Shown: piece by piece, positions 24,399-32,725 of the stretch
Position numbering within the stretch: position 1 is the first letter of the stretch
Layout: every line of letters starts with the position of its first letter
DNA from: an uncultured Actinomycetes bacterium
GTDB taxonomy: Bacteria > Actinomycetota > Thermoleophilia > RBG-16-64-13
Assembly: GCA_903873715.1 (NCBI GenBank)
Contig: CAIQPS010000107.1
Coordinates: 1 to 53,455 of the forward strand
Length of the DNA stretch: 53,455 nt
Direction of reading: 5' to 3'
Program-made: the position numbers and the translations under genes
The notes under the pieces: model-generated
The model's input: the letters and a program-made list of their open reading frames with translations, nothing else
Told to the model about the DNA's origin: nothing
Database searches by the model: none

Positions 24399-25394
24399 GT
24401 GTCCGACCATTCGATGTTCCCTGCCGTCACCCGCTCACCTCGAAAGCTGCTCGCCCTTTCCATCGCCACCATCCTGGTCTTCGCCGTGATCCTCGGTTTC
24501 GCACACACCGGACACGCGCAGGCCGCCGTCACCTACAACACCCAGGAGATAGCGTTCGCCAAGCTCCTCAACGACTACCGGGCCGCGAACGGTCTGAAAC
24601 CGGTGCTCGTCTCCGACTCCCTGTCTCTCGCGTCCGAGCGCCATGCGCACGACATGGCCGCCTTCAGCTTCTTCAGCCACACGAGCCTGCATTCTTCCTG
24701 GTTCCCGGTGGGCTCCCTGCCGAGCGATCGGATGCGCCTGTGCGGCTACGGCTATTCCACCTGGGAGGGCGAGATCATCGCCGCGGGACAGTCGACGGCC
24801 CAGACCGTGTTCCAGACCTGGAAGAACTCCTCCGGCCACAACGCGGTCATGCTCAGCGCCAACGCCAAGGTGGTGGGCATCGGCTTCGTCGCGCTCAGCG
24901 GCTCCCCGTACACGTACTACTGGGTGTGTGACTTCGGCGGCGTGGTGGACCCGACCGCGCACACGCTGACCGCCCTGACGACCGCGGCCACGGCGCTGAC
25001 GGGCCCGACGCGCTATCAGCAGACCGACTCGAACATCGCCAAGTCGGGCACCTGGTACGACTTCTACACCGCCCCCGCCTCGGCGGGCAGCTACGGCCGC
25101 TCGTGCACGAGCGGGGCCTCGGCCACCATCTACTTCGACGGCACCCGGCTGGACTGGATCGGCATGAAGGGCCTCACCACCGGCATCGCCGACGTCTATC
25201 TGGATGGGGTCAAGAAGGCGACGATCGACCTGGCCGCCCCGTATCCCACGTACAACGTCAGGGTGTGGTCCACGGGCACGTTGGCCGACGGGCTTCACAG
25301 GGTGAAGATCGTGCGGAGCTCGGCCAGCGCCCTCGGCAAGTATGTGACCCTCGACGCGGTCGACATCTGGGGGACCATCAAGTCCGCCTGGTAG
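24399..25394 (+). CDS. Secreted CAP-domain protein with a C-terminal beta-sandwich (carbohydrate-binding-like) domain
   Basis: A 331-residue exported protein. After a signal peptide with a long hydrophobic segment (mature start near AQAAV) comes a CAP/SCP domain (about residues 45-175) with the pattern LLNDYRAANGLKPV, the HAHDMAAFSFFSHT motif and GHNAVMLS. The C-terminal 150 residues contain SGASATIYFDGTRLDWIGMKG, VYLDGVKKATIDL and WSTGTLADGLHRVKI, a Gal-binding-like module often repeated in secreted actinobacterial proteins. The GTG at 24399 is chosen because AGGAG sits 5 bases upstream, although the frame opens further left. Function of bacterial CAP proteins is poorly known; adhesion or lipid binding is possible. 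Confidence 0.82.
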   Translation: MSDHSMFPAVTRSPRKLLALSIATILVFAVILGFAHTGHAQAAVTYNTQEIAFAKLLNDYRAANGLKPVLVSDSLSLASERHAHDMAAFSFFSHTSLHSSWFPVGSLPSDRMRLCGYGYSTWEGEIIAAGQSTAQTVFQTWKNSSGHNAVMLSANAKVVGIGFVALSGSPYTYYWVCDFGGVVDPTAHTLTALTTAATALTGPTRYQQTDSNIAKSGTWYDFYTAPASAGSYGRSCTSGASATIYFDGTRLDWIGMKGLTTGIADVYLDGVKKATIDLAAPYPTYNVRVWSTGTLADGLHRVKIVRSSASALGKYVTLDAVDIWGTIKSAW

Positions 25395-25454
25395 ACGGCG
25401 CGCGCTGCGGCGCCGGCGCCCACTCCCGTGCTGGGGCGACGGCCGCCCCGGTGC

Positions 25455-26495
25455 CTACTCGGTCGCCGCCGCCGGCGCCGCCACCATGTACGGGAACTCG
25501 GGGCTGCGCAGATGCTTGGCCACCGCTGCGGTCAACCCGGTCTGCACCGCCCTGCCGGCCACGAGCGAGAGCATCACCTCGACGACGTTGTCGGCCAGCG
25601 GCCGCCCGTTGAAGCCGGCGAAACTGAAGCTGGCCGGCGTGCCTATGACGTAGGGGAGGGTGTCCGGGAGCAACTCGTGGGCCACCATCTGGCCGTAGGC
25701 TTCGGGGTCGTCCGTGACCCCGCTCGCGGCCACCACCGCGGCCACCTGGCCGGCTATGCGCCCGCCTTCCGCCGCCAGGTCCTCCGAGGGGTGCCTCGTG
25801 TTGGCCGGATCCGTGAAGCGGGTGTCGTCCGGCCGGAAGATGGGCCAGATCATCGGAAAGCCGCCTCGGTTGATCTGCCGCCACCCGCCCGCGTCGGTCG
25901 CGAGCTTGGTCGCGCACCAGGAGCTGATCTCGGCGCCTGGCCACATACGGGGATAGTCGTGAGACACCTCCAGCACGATCGCCTCCACCGTGGTCCCCGC
26001 GAACGGGTTGACGGCGGTCTTCGGATCCCATTCGGAGAGATCCACCGCGGTGCCGTCCTTTATCGCCGTGTTGACGAGGCTCACTATCGGGATGTGGGCG
26101 TAGAACGGGTCGCTTGCCCGCCCGGCCCAGATCCGGACCTCGTCGCCGGTGACGGGCTCGCCGGTCCGCCCCTCGAGCAGGAGCCGGCCTACGGCGGCAT
26201 CGTCGCGGGCCTCATCCCCGGTGAGGACGTGCAGTCTCAGCGGCTGCCGCCCCTCGGCGTCCGCCTCGCCGAACGACACGCGATAGGTGAGCTCCTCAAG
26301 TTCCGCCCCATCGAAGTGGACCTTGAACTCGTATCGGGCCTCGTGGTGGAACCCGGGCTGCACGTCGGGCCCGGTGACCGTGGAATTGAGACTGACCGCA
26401 AAGACGGTCCCGCTCTCGGTCCCGAACAGGTAGAAGTCGTCGATGAGCAGCTGCCCTGTCTGGGCGGCGAGCGGTGTGTCGAGATGATGGGACAT
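25455..26495 (-). CDS. DUF4331-like protein
   Basis: A 346-residue protein starting M-S-H-H-L-D-T-P and continuing DDFYLFGTESGTVFAVSLNST, which matches the general pattern of DUF4331 proteins (start S-S-H-x-x-A-P ... TDxYAF). Later blocks such as VEAIVLEVSHDYP and GGWRQINRGGFPMIWPIF also fit, and the C-terminal ASFSFAGFNGRPLADNVVEVML is the family's end segment. No signal peptide is visible. The family is uncharacterised. It stands alone on the minus strand. Confidence 0.72.
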   Translation of the reverse strand: MSHHLDTPLAAQTGQLLIDDFYLFGTESGTVFAVSLNSTVTGPDVQPGFHHEARYEFKVHFDGAELEELTYRVSFGEADAEGRQPLRLHVLTGDEARDDAAVGRLLLEGRTGEPVTGDEVRIWAGRASDPFYAHIPIVSLVNTAIKDGTAVDLSEWDPKTAVNPFAGTTVEAIVLEVSHDYPRMWPGAEISSWCATKLATDAGGWRQINRGGFPMIWPIFRPDDTRFTDPANTRHPSEDLAAEGGRIAGQVAAVVAASGVTDDPEAYGQMVAHELLPDTLPYVIGTPASFSFAGFNGRPLADNVVEVMLSLVAGRAVQTGLTAAVAKHLRSPEFPYMVAAPAAATE

Positions 26496-26561
26496 GTGCT
26501 TTCCCCTCGCTTTCTCGCGGCGGATCGCCGCCGCTCCTATTCCAGGCCTGCGCTGTGTCGA

Positions 26562-27080
26562 TTACCCATCTGAGGCTCGGTCCAAGCCGAGCGTCAACCG
26601 CATGGAGGTCTCCCCGATCTCCAAGCCGTCCACCCGCAACGCGTCGGATTCGTATCCGCAGTCGACGAACCCCAGCGACCGGTAGAGTGCCGCGGCCTCG
26701 GGTGCGGCGTCGGTGACGGCGAGCCGCACGTAGGACACTCCTGGCTGCGACCGAGCGTACTCGACGGCGGCCATCACGAGCGACCTGCCGACGCCGGCGC
26801 CACGATGCGCGGGCTCCACGAACAGCCCCCACATATCCACGGCGTGCGCCGTCTTGCCCTTGCCGGGCGGATGGATCCCCACCAAGCCGACGATGCGCCC
26901 GCTGAAAGCACCGAAGACCGCACTCTCAGGATCCGCGAGCAGAGCGGCCGCAAAGCCGGGGGTCTCGAAGCGATCGTCCCCCGGACCGGAGCTGAACGCG
27001 CCGGGTGCTTCTTGGAGAGCCCTGGCGCGGATGGCGAGCAGAGCGGTCTCGTCCCCCGGGACCAGGCGGCGGACGCTCAT
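26562..27080 (-). CDS. GNAT-family N-acetyltransferase
   Basis: A 172-residue single GNAT domain. The acetyl-CoA pyrophosphate-binding motif A is visible as MWGLFVEPAHRGAGVGRSLV (the RGAGVG loop), and the C-terminal helix/strand pair ALYRSLGFVDCG is typical. Substrate cannot be inferred. Its ATG overlaps the stop of the ATP-grasp gene upstream by 4 bases (ATGA), so the two are very likely co-translated and may act in one modification pathway. Confidence 0.92.
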   Translation of the reverse strand: MSVRRLVPGDETALLAIRARALQEAPGAFSSGPGDDRFETPGFAAALLADPESAVFGAFSGRIVGLVGIHPPGKGKTAHAVDMWGLFVEPAHRGAGVGRSLVMAAVEYARSQPGVSYVRLAVTDAAPEAAALYRSLGFVDCGYESDALRVDGLEIGETSMRLTLGLDRASDG

Positions 27081-28258
27081 GCTCCGGACCGCATGCGGAG
27101 GTGGCAGGTGAGGTCGGCGCCGAGCACTCTGTGGAGCTCGGACAGGTCGTCGCTGGGCACCTCCACGAACGTGAAGGCGAATACCGGATATCGTCCGAAA
27201 TCGGTCGGCCGAAGTCCGAGCACCTTACTGAAGCGGGCGGCGAACGCATCGTAGTCGACCGAGTCGATGTCGCTCAGCCGCACCGAGGCCGGCAGGTCGG
27301 CCACGACGAGAGCCGTGGTCCGGCCGGCCGTCTCTTCGGCGATGCGGGCCCAGTCCGGCCGCTCGGAGCGAAGGTAGCACCGGTACGAGTCGAAGCCGTA
27401 GGCGAAGTGCGCCAAGTCTGTGGCGCACCAGCCTCCGAAGCGCATGGGGTTGATCTCGATCGGAGCGACGCTGCCGTCCGCGCGGATGCGGAGCTCGGCG
27501 TGCACCGGGAAGTCGCGCAGACCCACACGGCGCCCGACTTCTGCGAGGAAGGCGAGAGCGGGTGCGCCCAGTCGCTCCACCGTGGGCACGTCGGTGAGGT
27601 AGACCCGGTCGCTCACGTCCTCGGCCGAGGCGAACAGGTGCGCGAGCACGTTCACGAGCACGGCCTCGCCGTTCTCGTCGAAATACGCGTCGACCGCGAA
27701 CTCCTCTCCGTCGATCACCTCCTCGACGACGAACCGATCGAGGTCGAGCACCTGCTGCGGATACATCGCCGCGAACACCTCGACCTCACGCTCGATGCGG
27801 GAGACGACGGCCGGCCACTCGTCCGCCGAAGCGACCACATGCACGCCCAGGCTGAAGAAGCCGACCGCCGGCTTGACGACGAACGGAGCCCGGAGGCGCG
27901 AGGGGTCGAAGGAACGCAGCTCGGACGACGACAGGCCGAAGAAGCGGTAGCCGGGATACAGATCCGCGACGAGTTCACGGAAGGCGACCTTGTCCTTGAA
28001 GATCTCGATGCGCCTCGGTAGCTCGGTGTGCGCGAGGTGTTCCGCGATCCAACCGATAGCGTTCTCGGAGTTCGAATACACGCGCGCTCCGGGCCGCGCG
28101 GCGAGTGCGGCGAACTCGCTCTCGGACACCATGAGTGACTCGGCCGGCGTGCCGGCAAGCACGGCACGGGCCTTGGGCGTGTCGAGGACGGGCTCGCCGA
28201 GCTCGGCTACCACCGAGACGAGCATATCGGAGACGTACGGCTCTTCGAGGATGAACAT
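27077..28258 (-). CDS. ATP-grasp domain protein (carbon-nitrogen ligase-like)
   Basis: A 393-residue protein with an ATP-grasp fold. The central domain contains IFKDKVAFRELV, the nucleotide-binding PFVVKPAVGFFSLGV and VEEVIDGEEFAVDAY, and ends in the metal-binding segment APIEINPMRFGGWC. These enzymes form amide or thioester bonds between a carboxylate and an amine using ATP. It forms a two-gene unit with the downstream acetyltransferase, resembling small peptide or amino-acid-derivative modification cassettes, but product and substrate are unknown. Confidence 0.88.
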   Translation of the reverse strand: MFILEEPYVSDMLVSVVAELGEPVLDTPKARAVLAGTPAESLMVSESEFAALAARPGARVYSNSENAIGWIAEHLAHTELPRRIEIFKDKVAFRELVADLYPGYRFFGLSSSELRSFDPSRLRAPFVVKPAVGFFSLGVHVVASADEWPAVVSRIEREVEVFAAMYPQQVLDLDRFVVEEVIDGEEFAVDAYFDENGEAVLVNVLAHLFASAEDVSDRVYLTDVPTVERLGAPALAFLAEVGRRVGLRDFPVHAELRIRADGSVAPIEINPMRFGGWCATDLAHFAYGFDSYRCYLRSERPDWARIAEETAGRTTALVVADLPASVRLSDIDSVDYDAFAARFSKVLGLRPTDFGRYPVFAFTFVEVPSDDLSELHRVLGADLTCHLRMRSGA

Positions 28259-28411
28259 GGCGCTCCCAACGCGGGCGGACCGAATCGAAGCAGGATAGCA
28301 CCGGCGGCAGAGATCCCGCCCGGACCGGTCAAGCCGGAGCGTGACTGTGGCCGGCCGCCGGCTGTTCTACAGTTGCGGCGGTGGCACACACCGTCGGAAG
28401 GGGAACAGGGA

Positions 28412-28545
28412 ATGAGCACCCCTGCGCTGGTCGCACAGTTCTACGACCGCATCTGGAACGCGGGCGAAGAGGGCGCTGCCGCAGAGCTGCTCGCCGAGGA
28501 CTTCCGGTTCCGGGGATCGCTCGGGAGTTCGATGAGCGGCCGCAC
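28412..28545 (+). pseudogene. Truncated SnoaL-like/ester cyclase gene (5' fragment)
   Basis: A good ribosome-binding site (AGGGA) and ATG at 28412 begin a protein with LVAQFYDRIWNAGEEGAAAELLAEDFRFRGSLG, which is the N-terminal half-helix and first strand of SnoaL-like polyketide cyclase/NTF2 proteins (usually about 130 aa). Around 28545, after roughly 44 codons, the similarity stops; the frame continues to 28738 as unrelated sequence. The break coincides with a GCGGCCGC palindrome at 28536-28543 and looks like a deletion or recombination joint. Confidence 0.6.
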
Positions 28546-28573
28546 AGACTGCCATCAGCCTGTAAGGCTTCAT
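28546..28573 (-). pseudogene. Possible truncated gene start facing the SnoaL fragment
   Basis: On the minus strand an ATG (28571-28573) sits behind a strong GGGAGGGGG site and begins M-K-P-Y-R-L-M-A-V-C, but only about ten codons remain before the sequence becomes the SnoaL fragment read backwards. Two gene 5' ends therefore point at each other across one joint. Too little remains to name the gene. Confidence 0.35.
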
Positions 28574-28712
28574 CGTCTGGCCCCCTCCCAAGAATGCCGG
28601 TGTGATGTGGCTGCTCTGAAGAGCGTTCCCACTAGGATAGGCGATCGGAGAACTCCGGGGCGCCTCTTCCGGTGGTCCGTACTGTACGGTCTTCGAACCC
28701 CCTGCTCGAGCC

Positions 28713-29270
28713 CTAATCCGCCGGCTCCGCGAAGATGAAAGTGAAGCCGAGCCCTTGGCTTTCAGAGTTCTGCGACCAGGTAGCCGGGTCGGAGTCGATG
28801 ACTTTGTACACACCCGGCTCGACTACTTGGTTCGGATTGACGACCCAGTATGCGTTCGGCACATCGTTCATGCCGGGCACGCCCTCGGCCTGCCATGGAC
28901 CGTACGCGGTGCCATCAGCCCCTCTTAGCCCGATGGTCCCCGGGCCTGCCCCGTGAGCGTCGTTCCAGTGATACGTCTGTATCTTGGTCACCCGCAGCGG
29001 CTTCTTCACGATCCAACTGGGAGACGTACCTCCGTTCTGGACCCCGAGGTCGTTGTTGACAGCCAGTCCCAGTTCCCCGGTGCCGGGGTCGGGTGGCGCC
29101 TCCGTGGTTGAGGTGGTAGTGCTGGACGACGTGGTCGTCGGGAACATAGGGTCCTCTGGATCGTCGCAGTCGCAGGCGCAGCCACCACCTGTGTTGAAGA
29201 CTGCGGTCCCGAGGAGCAAGAGAAGGACCGAGAGTTGGACCCAGCGCCGTCGCCATGTTCTCCAGCGCAT
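28713..29270 (-). CDS. Exported protein with a Thr-rich linker and a beta-sandwich domain of unknown function
   Basis: A 185-residue protein. A very basic N-terminus (RWRTWRRRW) and an LLLLLG core form a signal or anchor segment, followed by a Cys-rich stretch (GGGCACDCDD) that may be a lipobox. A Ser/Thr linker leads to a domain containing PLRVTKIQTYHWNDAHGAG, TAYGPWQAEG, NAYWVVNPN and DSDPATWSQN, a pattern seen in secreted bacterial proteins but not in a named family I can identify. ATG 29268-29270 has a GGGGGAAAGA site. The frame runs open further upstream but without such signals. It lies between the rearrangement joint and a tRNA-like fragment. Confidence 0.7.
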   Translation of the reverse strand: MRWRTWRRRWVQLSVLLLLLGTAVFNTGGGCACDCDDPEDPMFPTTTSSSTTTSTTEAPPDPGTGELGLAVNNDLGVQNGGTSPSWIVKKPLRVTKIQTYHWNDAHGAGPGTIGLRGADGTAYGPWQAEGVPGMNDVPNAYWVVNPNQVVEPGVYKVIDSDPATWSQNSESQGLGFTFIFAEPAD

Positions 29271-29376
29271 TCTTTCCCCCACTTCTGAGAGCGCAAGCCC
29301 GTGCCTAGAATCTAGTGGACGAGCTTGGAGTTGTCCATAGTGAGGCTCCGAGCGGCGCTCAAGCCTGTCCGAAAGA

Positions 29377-29398
29377 GTGGGCCCTACTGGATTTGAAC
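29377..29398 (-). other. tRNA 3'-end-like fragment (possible old attachment site)
   Basis: The 22 bases read on the minus strand as a T-loop GTTCAAATC followed by CAGTAGGGCCCA, the usual layout of a tRNA T-arm 3' side plus acceptor strand. No matching 5' acceptor half (GGGCCCT) or anticodon arm lies upstream, and the last bases are CTC rather than CCA. Such isolated fragments are left when an element integrates in a tRNA gene elsewhere; a chance match cannot be excluded. Confidence 0.3.
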
Positions 29399-29477
29399 AA
29401 CTGGCGCAACGTGCCCGTTTCGAGCGCTCCGATAGCCCCGCCGCCCGGTACCAGCCCTGACTCACCCTAGAAAAAGA

Positions 29478-29501
29478 GCGGCGCCCCCGGAGGGGCGCCG
29501 C
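29478..29501 (-). terminator. Rho-independent terminator of the trpB2-type gene
   Basis: A perfect 10-bp stem GCGGCGCCCC/GGGGCGCCGC with a 4-base loop is followed on the minus strand by CTCTTTTT. It lies 42 bases after the trpB stop. Confidence 0.88.
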
Positions 29502-29542
29502 CCAAGAAACGTTCCTTCTCAAGAAGAAGAAATCGGTCTGCC

Positions 29543-30898
29543 TCAGATCTTGGGCAGGTTCTTCATCGACTCCTTGATCTTCTCTTCCGGGTACGCGTAG
29601 TCCTCGAGTTTGCCGTCGAGGTAGTTGTCGTACGCGGCCATGTCGAAGTGGCCGTGGCCGGACAGGTTGAAGAGGATGGTCTTCTCGTCGCCGGACTGCT
29701 TGCATTCCTCAGCCAGTTCGACCACGGCGGCGAGGGCGTGGGAGCTCTCGGGGGCCGGGACGATGGCTTCAGCGCGGGCGAAGCTCACCGCGGCGCCGAA
29801 CACGTCGTTCTGCATGACGGCGCGAGCTTCGATGAGACCCTGGTCGTAGACATGCGAGACCAGCGGGCTCATGCCGTGATAGCGGAGGCCGCCGGCGTGG
29901 ATGCCGGCCGGGACGAAGTCGTGACCCAGGGTGTGCATCTTGAGGAGCGGGGTCATCTTGGCGGTGTCGCCGAAGTCGTAGGCGTAGACGCCCTTGGTCA
30001 TGCTCGGGCATGCAGCCGGCTCGACCGCGATGATGCGGGTCTTCTTGCCGTACTTGATGTTCTGGCCGACGAACGGCATCGCGATGCCGCCGAAGTTGGT
30101 GCCGCCGCCCACGCAGCCCACGACGTAGTCGGGGTACGAGCCGACGAGTTCCATCTGCTCGATGGCTTCCTGGCCGATGACGGTCTGGTGCAGCACCACG
30201 TGGTTGAGCACGGAGCCGAGAGCGTAGTGGGTGTCGTCGTTCTTGGCGGCGACTTCCACGGCCTCGCTGATGGCGATACCCAGGGTGCCAGGGGAGTCAG
30301 GATCCTGCGAGAGGATGTGACGGCCGGCATCGGTGGTATCCGACGGGCTGGGGATGACGTTGGCGCCGAACAGCCGCATCATGCTGCGGCGGTAGGGCTT
30401 CTGGAAGTAGGAGACCTTCACCATGTAGACCAGGCATTCCATGCCGAACATGCTGCAGGCCATGGACAGTGCGGAGCCCCACTGGCCGGCGCCGGTCTCG
30501 GTGGTGAGCTTGGTGATGCCTTCCTGCTTGTTGTACCAGGCCTGCGGCACCGAGGAGTTCACTTTGTGCGAACCCGCCGGGCTTGAGCCCTCGTACTTGA
30601 AGTAGATCTTGGCCGGGGTGCCGAGGGCTTTTTCCCATCGACGCGCACGGATGAGCGGGGTGGGACGCCAGAGCCGGTAGATCTCCCGGACCTCATCCGG
30701 AATCTCGATCAGCCGTTCTGTCGAAACTTCCTGCGCGATGAGGCCCATCGGGAACAGCGGAGCCAGGTCTTCGGGACCGGCGGGCTGCAGTGTTCCCGGG
30801 TGGAGGGGCGGCGGCGGGGGCGTCTGGAGATCGGCCGCCACGTTGTACCACGACGTGGGGATCCGGTCTTCGGACAACAGATACTTCGTCTGCGCCAT
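29543..30898 (-). CDS. trpB: TrpB2-type tryptophan synthase beta-like PLP enzyme
   Basis: A 451-residue protein of the TrpB2 subgroup, longer than the usual 390-400-residue TrpB and typified by an N-terminal extension (PLHPGT...[19 protein letters not shown]). The PLP lysine is Lys112 in [15 protein letters not shown] and [11 protein letters not shown] are the substrate and phosphate loops. TrpB joins indole with serine to give tryptophan; TrpB2 proteins often work without TrpA, salvaging free indole. No trpA or other trp gene is in the window, which agrees. It is monocistronic, with its own terminator. Confidence 0.94.
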   Translation of the reverse strand: MAQTKYLLSEDRIPTSWYNVAADLQTPPPPPLHPGTLQPAGPEDLAPLFPMGLIAQEVSTERLIEIPDEVREIYRLWRPTPLIRARRWEKALGTPAKIYFKYEGSSPAGSHKVNSSVPQAWYNKQEGITKLTTETGAGQWGSALSMACSMFGMECLVYMVKVSYFQKPYRRSMMRLFGANVIPSPSDTTDAGRHILSQDPDSPGTLGIAISEAVEVAAKNDDTHYALGSVLNHVVLHQTVIGQEAIEQMELVGSYPDYVVGCVGGGTNFGGIAMPFVGQNIKYGKKTRIIAVEPAACPSMTKGVYAYDFGDTAKMTPLLKMHTLGHDFVPAGIHAGGLRYHGMSPLVSHVYDQGLIEARAVMQNDVFGAAVSFARAEAIVPAPESSHALAAVVELAEECKQSGDEKTILFNLSGHGHFDMAAYDNYLDGKLEDYAYPEEKIKESMKNLPKI

Positions 30899-31072
30899 GC
30901 CTTTCTTGCCTTTCCATCCTTTGACGGGGCTGGGAGACTGGAAAGTAGCACAAAAGCCAGCGTGCGTGCATGATTCAAGTGGAACAGGGTATGCTGTGGG
31001 CGTTGTACATATGACCAGCGTCCGCGCACGCCCGCCGCGCTAGGCTTACCCCCAACGACACAGGGAGGTGCC

Positions 31073-32713
31073 ATGGCCGATCTTCTCCGCCTGACGCCCG
31101 AGACGCTCGAGTTCGTCCTTCTTTCGTTCGAGGGACCCGACCAGTACTCCATGGCTGGCGGCCTCGGCGTCCGCATGAAGGAGCTGGCGCTCGAACTGGC
31201 ACGCCAGGGGTACAAGACCCATCTCGTGTTCATCGGCGATCCGGACCTGCCGGCCCGCGAGTCTCCCGCAGAGAACCTGACCCTGCACCGCTGGGGGCAG
31301 TGGCTGTCCGCCCACTACCGGGGCGGCGTCTATCAGGGCGAGGAGTCGAAGCTGATCGACTGGAACGAGCAACTCCCCGGCTACGTGCTCTCCGAGATGG
31401 TGCAGCCGGCGGTGGCCGCCGGGCGCATCACCGCCATCCTGGCCGAGGAGTGGCACACGGCCTATTCCACCTGCCAGATATCGGACCGTCTCTGGGCCGA
31501 GGGCCTGCGCGACAAGGCCGTGATCCTCTGGAACGCGAACAACACCATCGGGTTCGAGCGCATCGACTGGCGGCGGCTGGACTTCTGTTCGCAGGTGACC
31601 ACCGTCTCCCGCTACATGAAGCACGTGATGTGGGACCTGGCCATCAACCCGCTGGTGATACCCAACGGCATCCCGGGCGACCGGGTGAAGCGCGCCGACC
31701 CCGCGATGGTGGCGGGGTTGCGGGCGGCGTTCCCCGGCCGCGAGCTGGTCTTCAAGATAGGCCGCTTCAGCCCGGACAAGCGCTGGAACATGGCCCTGGA
31801 CGCCCTCGCCGACGAGAAAAGGAACGGCCACGACATCGCCACGGTGATCCGCGGCGGTGTGGAACCCCACGGAGCGGAGGTGCTGGCCCGGGCTTACGCC
31901 AACGGCCTGAACATCGTGGACGTGAAGCCCCCGCGCGACCCCATGGAGGCCATCAAGGCCCTGGCCGAGGTCCCGCGGGCCGACGTCTACAACATCACCA
32001 GCTTCCTGAGCGACGAGCTCATCAACGTCTTCTACACCGGCGCCGACGCGGTGCTGGCCAACTCAGGCCACGAGCCTTTCGGCTTGGTGGGCCTGGAAGT
32101 GATGGCGGCGGGCGGTGTCACCTTCGTGGGCACCACCGGTGAGGACTACGCGGTGCCGTTCCTCAACTGCATCGCCCTCGACACCGACGACCCCACCGAG
32201 ATCAACATCGGCCTCGATTTCCTGCGCCACCACCCGGACATCGTCCAGCGGATGCGCGACGACGCCATGGAGACCGCCGAGAGCTTCAGCTGGGCCAACG
32301 TGGTGCAGGACAACCTGCTGGGCAAGCTGCGCTACGTGGCGATGCGGCAACTGGTGACCCCTCCGGGCAAGAGCCGGGTGACGCCGGGGCCCGTGGCGCC
32401 GGTCGAGCCGCCGACAGCCGCCGCTGCGAAAGCCGCGGCGGAGAAGAGCGCGGACAAGAAGGCCAAGGCTGCGAGCGGCGACGCCGCAACGAGCGCCGCT
32501 GGTGCGACAGGCGACTCCGGAGCGGCGAGCGGCGGTGACACGGCCGGCGCAGGCGGCGCAGGCGCGCCGGTCCCGGCGGAGACCGAGGCCATGACCGATG
32601 GCGCTTCCCCGAGCGGAGCGGCAGCCAACGGCGCCGGCCTCGCCTACGGCGGCCAGGCGATGACCAAGCGCCCGCGCATCAAGCCCCGCACCACCGACGG
32701 CGCCGACGCCTAG
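31073..32713 (+). CDS. GT4/GT5-like glycosyltransferase with a long Ala-rich tail
   Basis: A 546-residue protein. Residues 1-430 form a two-domain GT-B glycosyltransferase: MAGGLGVRMKELALELARQGYKTHLVF near the N-terminus (as in glycogen/starch synthases and sucrose/trehalose-type synthases), VFKIGRFSPDKRWNMALDAL at the start of the second domain, and the NSGHEPFGLVGLEVMAAGG motif (Glu-x7-Glu) near residue 331. From about 440 to the end it becomes Ala/Gly/Ser/Lys-rich and is probably disordered. It leads a cluster with two GH57 genes (12-base gap, then an overlap), so an alpha-glucan synthesis or remodelling role is likely. A GGGAGG site precedes ATG 31073. Confidence 0.88.
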   Translation: MADLLRLTPETLEFVLLSFEGPDQYSMAGGLGVRMKELALELARQGYKTHLVFIGDPDLPARESPAENLTLHRWGQWLSAHYRGGVYQGEESKLIDWNEQLPGYVLSEMVQPAVAAGRITAILAEEWHTAYSTCQISDRLWAEGLRDKAVILWNANNTIGFERIDWRRLDFCSQVTTVSRYMKHVMWDLAINPLVIPNGIPGDRVKRADPAMVAGLRAAFPGRELVFKIGRFSPDKRWNMALDALADEKRNGHDIATVIRGGVEPHGAEVLARAYANGLNIVDVKPPRDPMEAIKALAEVPRADVYNITSFLSDELINVFYTGADAVLANSGHEPFGLVGLEVMAAGGVTFVGTTGEDYAVPFLNCIALDTDDPTEINIGLDFLRHHPDIVQRMRDDAMETAESFSWANVVQDNLLGKLRYVAMRQLVTPPGKSRVTPGPVAPVEPPTAAAAKAAAEKSADKKAKAASGDAATSAAGATGDSGAASGGDTAGAGGAGAPVPAETEAMTDGASPSGAAANGAGLAYGGQAMTKRPRIKPRTTDGADA

Positions 32714-32725
32714 GAGGCGCGATCC

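Noticed and set aside
28373-28738. A full-length 121-residue gene
   Set aside because: Only the N-terminal third resembles a SnoaL family protein; the rest is Arg/Pro/Ser shadow-type sequence, so it is treated as a truncated gene.
29377-29460. A complete tRNA gene
   Set aside because: Only the T-arm and 3' acceptor strand can be read; no matching 5' strand, anticodon arm or CCA.
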